Below are positions 61,324 through 64,000 of a stretch of 64,000 bases of DNA, piece by piece. The DNA is from CBDDLD01 sp965230605 (lineage in GTDB: Bacteria; Bacteroidota; Bacteroidia; Flavobacteriales; Flavobacteriaceae), in contig CBDDLD010000004.1 in NCBI GenBank assembly GCA_965230605.1, positions 1,302,001 to 1,366,000 on the forward strand. The letters run 5' to 3'. The translations under genes and the position numbers were made by a program. The first letter of the stretch is position 1; every line of letters begins with the position of its first letter. Under the pieces are notes generated by a model. The model saw nothing but the letters and a program-made list of their open reading frames with translations. It had not been told where the DNA came from and did not search any database.

Positions 61324-62444
61324 TAAATTATCTGAAGGCATTTTTGACTCCTGCCCAAGTATATGGTACACCGATGCACCCTAGTGTACTCTTGATGTGT
61401 AAAATCTTTGTGATCATATTATATGCCCATGGGTTTTATGGGAGCATTACAGACCCCTACATTCCGTTTTTAAGATCCTTAGATGTTTTAAATGACTACT
61501 CTGGTATTTTTGAATACACCTTAAAGACCGTATTTTTAATGACCAGTGTACTCTTATTATTCAATGTAAAAGTACGTACCAATGCCAAAATCATAGCTGT
61601 CATTGTATTTGTAGCCATTTTAGCGTCTAAGCCTATATTTAGAAATCATTTGTTTATTATCGGATGTGCACTTTTACTTGCAGGACTCTCTAACAATAAA
61701 GAAAAACCTTGGCTCATCTATTATCAATTGAGCTTGGTTTATTTTGGAGCCCTTTTGAATAAGGTGATGCAAGTCGATTGGTGGACAGGGCAGTTTATGC
61801 ATAATTGGCTCTCTAATGCTTTAGGGAATACAATCTATGATAGTGCAGCATCAATTTTCCCAGGCATGCTTTTGGCAAAAGTACTGGCGTATTCTGCTAT
61901 GCTGGCTGAACTGATCATAGCCATTTGTATACTCGTGCCTAGGTTGCGTTTTTATGGGGTATGCGTCATTTTAATTTTTCACACCTTACTTTTTACGTTT
62001 ACCGGAGAGACTTTTGGTTATTTCATGGAAGATATTTTAATTCTATTAATCGCTTTTGCTCTGTGGCCAAGAGATCGATTTACGTTGTCATTTAAACCAT
62101 CAACTTTTTCAAATATTTTGGCAAGAATGGTAAAATTGTTCGATTTTGATAACCGCATCAGTATTAAATGTTCATCGGAACAAGCATCACGATACAGCGT
62201 GAATATAGAAGGTGAAGTATACACTAATAGATTAGCAATCATCAAGGTGTTGTTGTATACTTCCGGGTTTTACTTTCTTATTCTATTAGCAGAAATGCTG
62301 ATAAGGTATCTGTTTAATGACACTCCAAAATATGTCGCTTTGTTGATACTATTTTGGATACTACTCATAGCACTAGCTCCAATTCTATTTCAAAAACTAA
62401 AGGCCCGTAAATTGAGGAGAATCAATACTGCTATAGATGGTTAA
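61305..62444 (+). CDS. HTTM-like multi-helix membrane protein
   Basis: A 379-aa protein with about eight to ten membrane segments. Features shared with horizontally transferred transmembrane (HTTM)/gamma-carboxylase-like proteins are YYQLSLVYFGALLNKVMQVDWWTGQFMHNWL and IFHTLLFTFTGETFGYFMEDILILL. No full gamma-carboxylase motif is evident, so enzyme activity is doubtful. It is the middle gene of a three-gene overlapping set. Confidence 0.72.
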   Translation: MASEKVVNYLKAFLTPAQVYGTPMHPSVLLMCKIFVIILYAHGFYGSITDPYIPFLRSLDVLNDYSGIFEYTLKTVFLMTSVLLLFNVKVRTNAKIIAVIVFVAILASKPIFRNHLFIIGCALLLAGLSNNKEKPWLIYYQLSLVYFGALLNKVMQVDWWTGQFMHNWLSNALGNTIYDSAASIFPGMLLAKVLAYSAMLAELIIAICILVPRLRFYGVCVILIFHTLLFTFTGETFGYFMEDILILLIAFALWPRDRFTLSFKPSTFSNILARMVKLFDFDNRISIKCSSEQASRYSVNIEGEVYTNRLAIIKVLLYTSGFYFLILLAEMLIRYLFNDTPKYVALLILFWILLIALAPILFQKLKARKLRRINTAIDG

Positions 62445-63561
62445 AACTAATAGCATATCGGTACTTATCCCTGATGGTGAACATCCACTGTTGGTTCAGG
62501 TGACTTATTGCTTGTCAAGATATCGTAATATAAAGCTTTATGTGGTATCTAATAAGGCCAATATACCTATGCGCTATTCGAGGTATGTTGACCATTTTAT
62601 TTATAAGCCTTATATAGATGACAAACAATGGATAGCTGATATTAATGCCATCGTTGATGAAAAGCATATTGATATCATTATGCCAGTGTATGAAGATGGC
62701 ATAAGAACACTATTAAAGAACAGCTTTCTTCTAAATCATCCTGAAAAGTTAGCTCTTTTATCAACTTATGAGGACTATAATACAGCTACAAATAAGGCCT
62801 TGCTGTCACAACATTTAAAAACGCATGGTATTCCTCACCCGGAAACAGAAATATTTGATAAAACTAAGAATGACACTATCACTACTGATTTATCATTTCC
62901 TATTATTTTAAAACCTGCACGAGGGATTGACGGGCAGGGTATTCATATGGTAAAAGATGAAACAGCCCTAGGCGCATTATTTGAATCTATCAATGAGCTT
63001 TATGTGATTCAGGAGTATATTGAAGGTTATGATATAGATTGTAGTGTTTTATGTAAAGATGGAAACATTTTATCGCATACGATTCAAAAGGCAAATTTAT
63101 ATGAAAGTCGTGCCCACGCGCCTCCCATAGGAATTGATTTTATAGAAGAACATAAGTTGCTTGATGTCGTTGAGCCATTAATGAGAACCTTGAACTGGTC
63201 CGGGCTTGCGCATATTGACCTTCGCTATGATCAAAATACGGGCACTTTTAAAGTTATTGAGGTTAATGGACGTTTCTGGGGGTCACTAGATGCCTCAATG
63301 CAAGCCGGTGTTAATTTTGTGCATCAGTACATTCAGGTGTCACTAGGGGAGACCATAGCTTCATCTTCTTACCAAACAATTACGTATTTAAATTTAAAAG
63401 GCGTAGTAAAACAGATGAAGAAGCGACCACTCATACTTCTACGATTTAAGTTTCTAAAGCAGCATACACCTTTGTTTTTTGCGATCAAAGACCCTCTTCC
63501 CATTATCTTCCGCTTTTATAACAGAACACGTGTGAAGCTTAAGAAGGTATTTTCTAATTAA
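62437..63561 (+). CDS. ATP-grasp family protein
   Basis: A 374-aa ATP-grasp enzyme. The N-terminal domain of about 110 residues resembles the preATP-grasp fold (SVLIPDGEHPLLVQVTY). ATP contacts are PIILKPARGIDGQGIHMV, IQEYIEGYDID and the metal-binding GLAHIDLRYD and KVIEVNGRFWGS. The family joins a carboxylate to an amine or similar nucleophile; the substrates cannot be read here. It overlaps the HTTM-like gene by eight bases, suggesting a shared pathway. Confidence 0.88.
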   Translation: MVKTNSISVLIPDGEHPLLVQVTYCLSRYRNIKLYVVSNKANIPMRYSRYVDHFIYKPYIDDKQWIADINAIVDEKHIDIIMPVYEDGIRTLLKNSFLLNHPEKLALLSTYEDYNTATNKALLSQHLKTHGIPHPETEIFDKTKNDTITTDLSFPIILKPARGIDGQGIHMVKDETALGALFESINELYVIQEYIEGYDIDCSVLCKDGNILSHTIQKANLYESRAHAPPIGIDFIEEHKLLDVVEPLMRTLNWSGLAHIDLRYDQNTGTFKVIEVNGRFWGSLDASMQAGVNFVHQYIQVSLGETIASSSYQTITYLNLKGVVKQMKKRPLILLRFKFLKQHTPLFFAIKDPLPIIFRFYNRTRVKLKKVFSN

Positions 63562-64000
63562 GCCATCATTTTTCTGGCCTTATAGCTATTCATATAGAAC
63601 AGTATCAAGGAGATAAACCCGCAGATGGTAAACCCTATAAATAGAGGAAGTACAGAGTCTTTAACGAAACTGCCAATATAATTTGCTATAGGAACTGCCA
63701 TTACAGTTGAGATGAATCCATTTAAAGCAGCACCTACACCGGCAATATGCCCCATAGGTTCCATGGCTAATGCTCTTAAGTTTCCAAACATGAAACCTAC
63801 TGAGAAAAACTGTAGTGCAAAGAATGTAATAAGAATTGTAATGCTAGGATTCCCGGAACTATAGAGAATAACAAAGGTCAATGATATGAGGGCGTAAGAG
63901 AGCATTGATACATTGACAATCTTCTTCATTCCATAACGAACCACTAGTATACTATTAAAATAAGTAGCAAGACCCACGGAGATAGCTAAACTTGCAAATA
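63558..64000 (-). CDS. Bcr/CflA-type multidrug MFS transporter, C-terminal part
   Basis: About 147 residues are visible; the 5' end lies beyond the right edge, and the frame is open to the last base. Four or five membrane helices with ATYFNSILVVRYGMKKIV and FGNLRALAMEPMGHIAGVGAALNG match the C-terminal half of Bcr/CflA drug exporters. It overlaps the convergent ATP-grasp gene by four bases at the stop codons. Confidence 0.85.
   Translation of the reverse strand, partial: FASLAISVGLATYFNSILVVRYGMKKIVNVSMLSYALISLTFVILYSSGNPSITILITFFALQFFSVGFMFGNLRALAMEPMGHIAGVGAALNGFISTVMAVPIANYIGSFVKDSVLPLFIGFTICGFISLILFYMNSYKARKMMA

Overview
The window looks like chromosomal DNA of a Flavobacteriaceae-type Bacteroidota. 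It is AT-rich. It has TAnnTTTG-type promoter boxes, many lipoproteins with short N-termini ending in a Cys lipobox, DUF2911 and DUF6090 families, a RibBA with a degenerate second domain, and short intergenic gaps with weak ribosome binding sites. I recognise no rRNA, tRNA, CRISPR array, transposase or phage genes.

Region 1 (about 1-22,570) is an integron-type gene-cassette array. About 24 recombination-site-like elements of 67-211 bp each separate one small gene, usually on the + strand, from the next. Each site runs from a box ending AAC, through a short 5' bulge, a stem of about 7-9 bp and a variable structured centre, to a 5-6 nt bulge and GTT. The bases following GTT at the start of each cassette are complementary to the bases preceding AAC at its end. 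A circularised cassette would therefore rebuild a long-armed attC hairpin. One 786-bp cassette occurs twice (291-1076 and 15,035-15,820), apparently identical, with edges exactly at G|TT. Most cargo is unrecognised; at least nine products are lipoproteins. Recognised cargo includes a pentapeptide-repeat protein, a SUKH/SMI1-KNR4 protein, a hot-dog thioesterase, a PHB-depolymerase-like esterase, a deacetylase-SGNH fusion and a lipoprotein related to acetolactate decarboxylase. One 3.75-kb cassette carries an antisense five-gene operon with an ECF sigma factor. The right end has two reversed cassettes, damaged sites, and the C-terminal remnant of a tyrosine recombinase with an in-frame stop (22,632-22,829). 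No intact integrase is present, so this resembles an array that has lost its integrase (CALIN-like), unless one lies to the left of the window.

Region 2 (22.9-39.1 kb) is ordinary chromosome. It holds a nitroreductase, a thioredoxin-like protein and a DegT aminotransferase. A minus-strand block follows, with tpx, dgkA, ftsK, lolA-like, lptF/G-like and ribBA. It also holds a DUF985 cupin, pheT, a TlpA-like lipoprotein and an AtoE-type fatty-acid transporter.

Region 3 (39.4-42.4 kb) is a compact AT-rich four-gene operon: a membrane histidine kinase, a response regulator, an unrecognised protein with a possible His/Cys pair, and a small membrane protein. It sits between housekeeping genes and may be an undescribed signalling or effector module.

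Region 4 (42.5-64 kb) is again mostly core: a transglutaminase-like protein, an SDR-DoxX pair, a Crp-type regulator, a DUF2911-TPR protein, recG, an M1 aminopeptidase with a patatin, an FMN glutamate-synthase-like protein, an M20 amidohydrolase, a UvrD/PcrA helicase, an aspartyl protease with a triple CBM48-like protein, tsaC, an HTTM-ATP-grasp operon and the end of a Bcr/CflA-type transporter gene.
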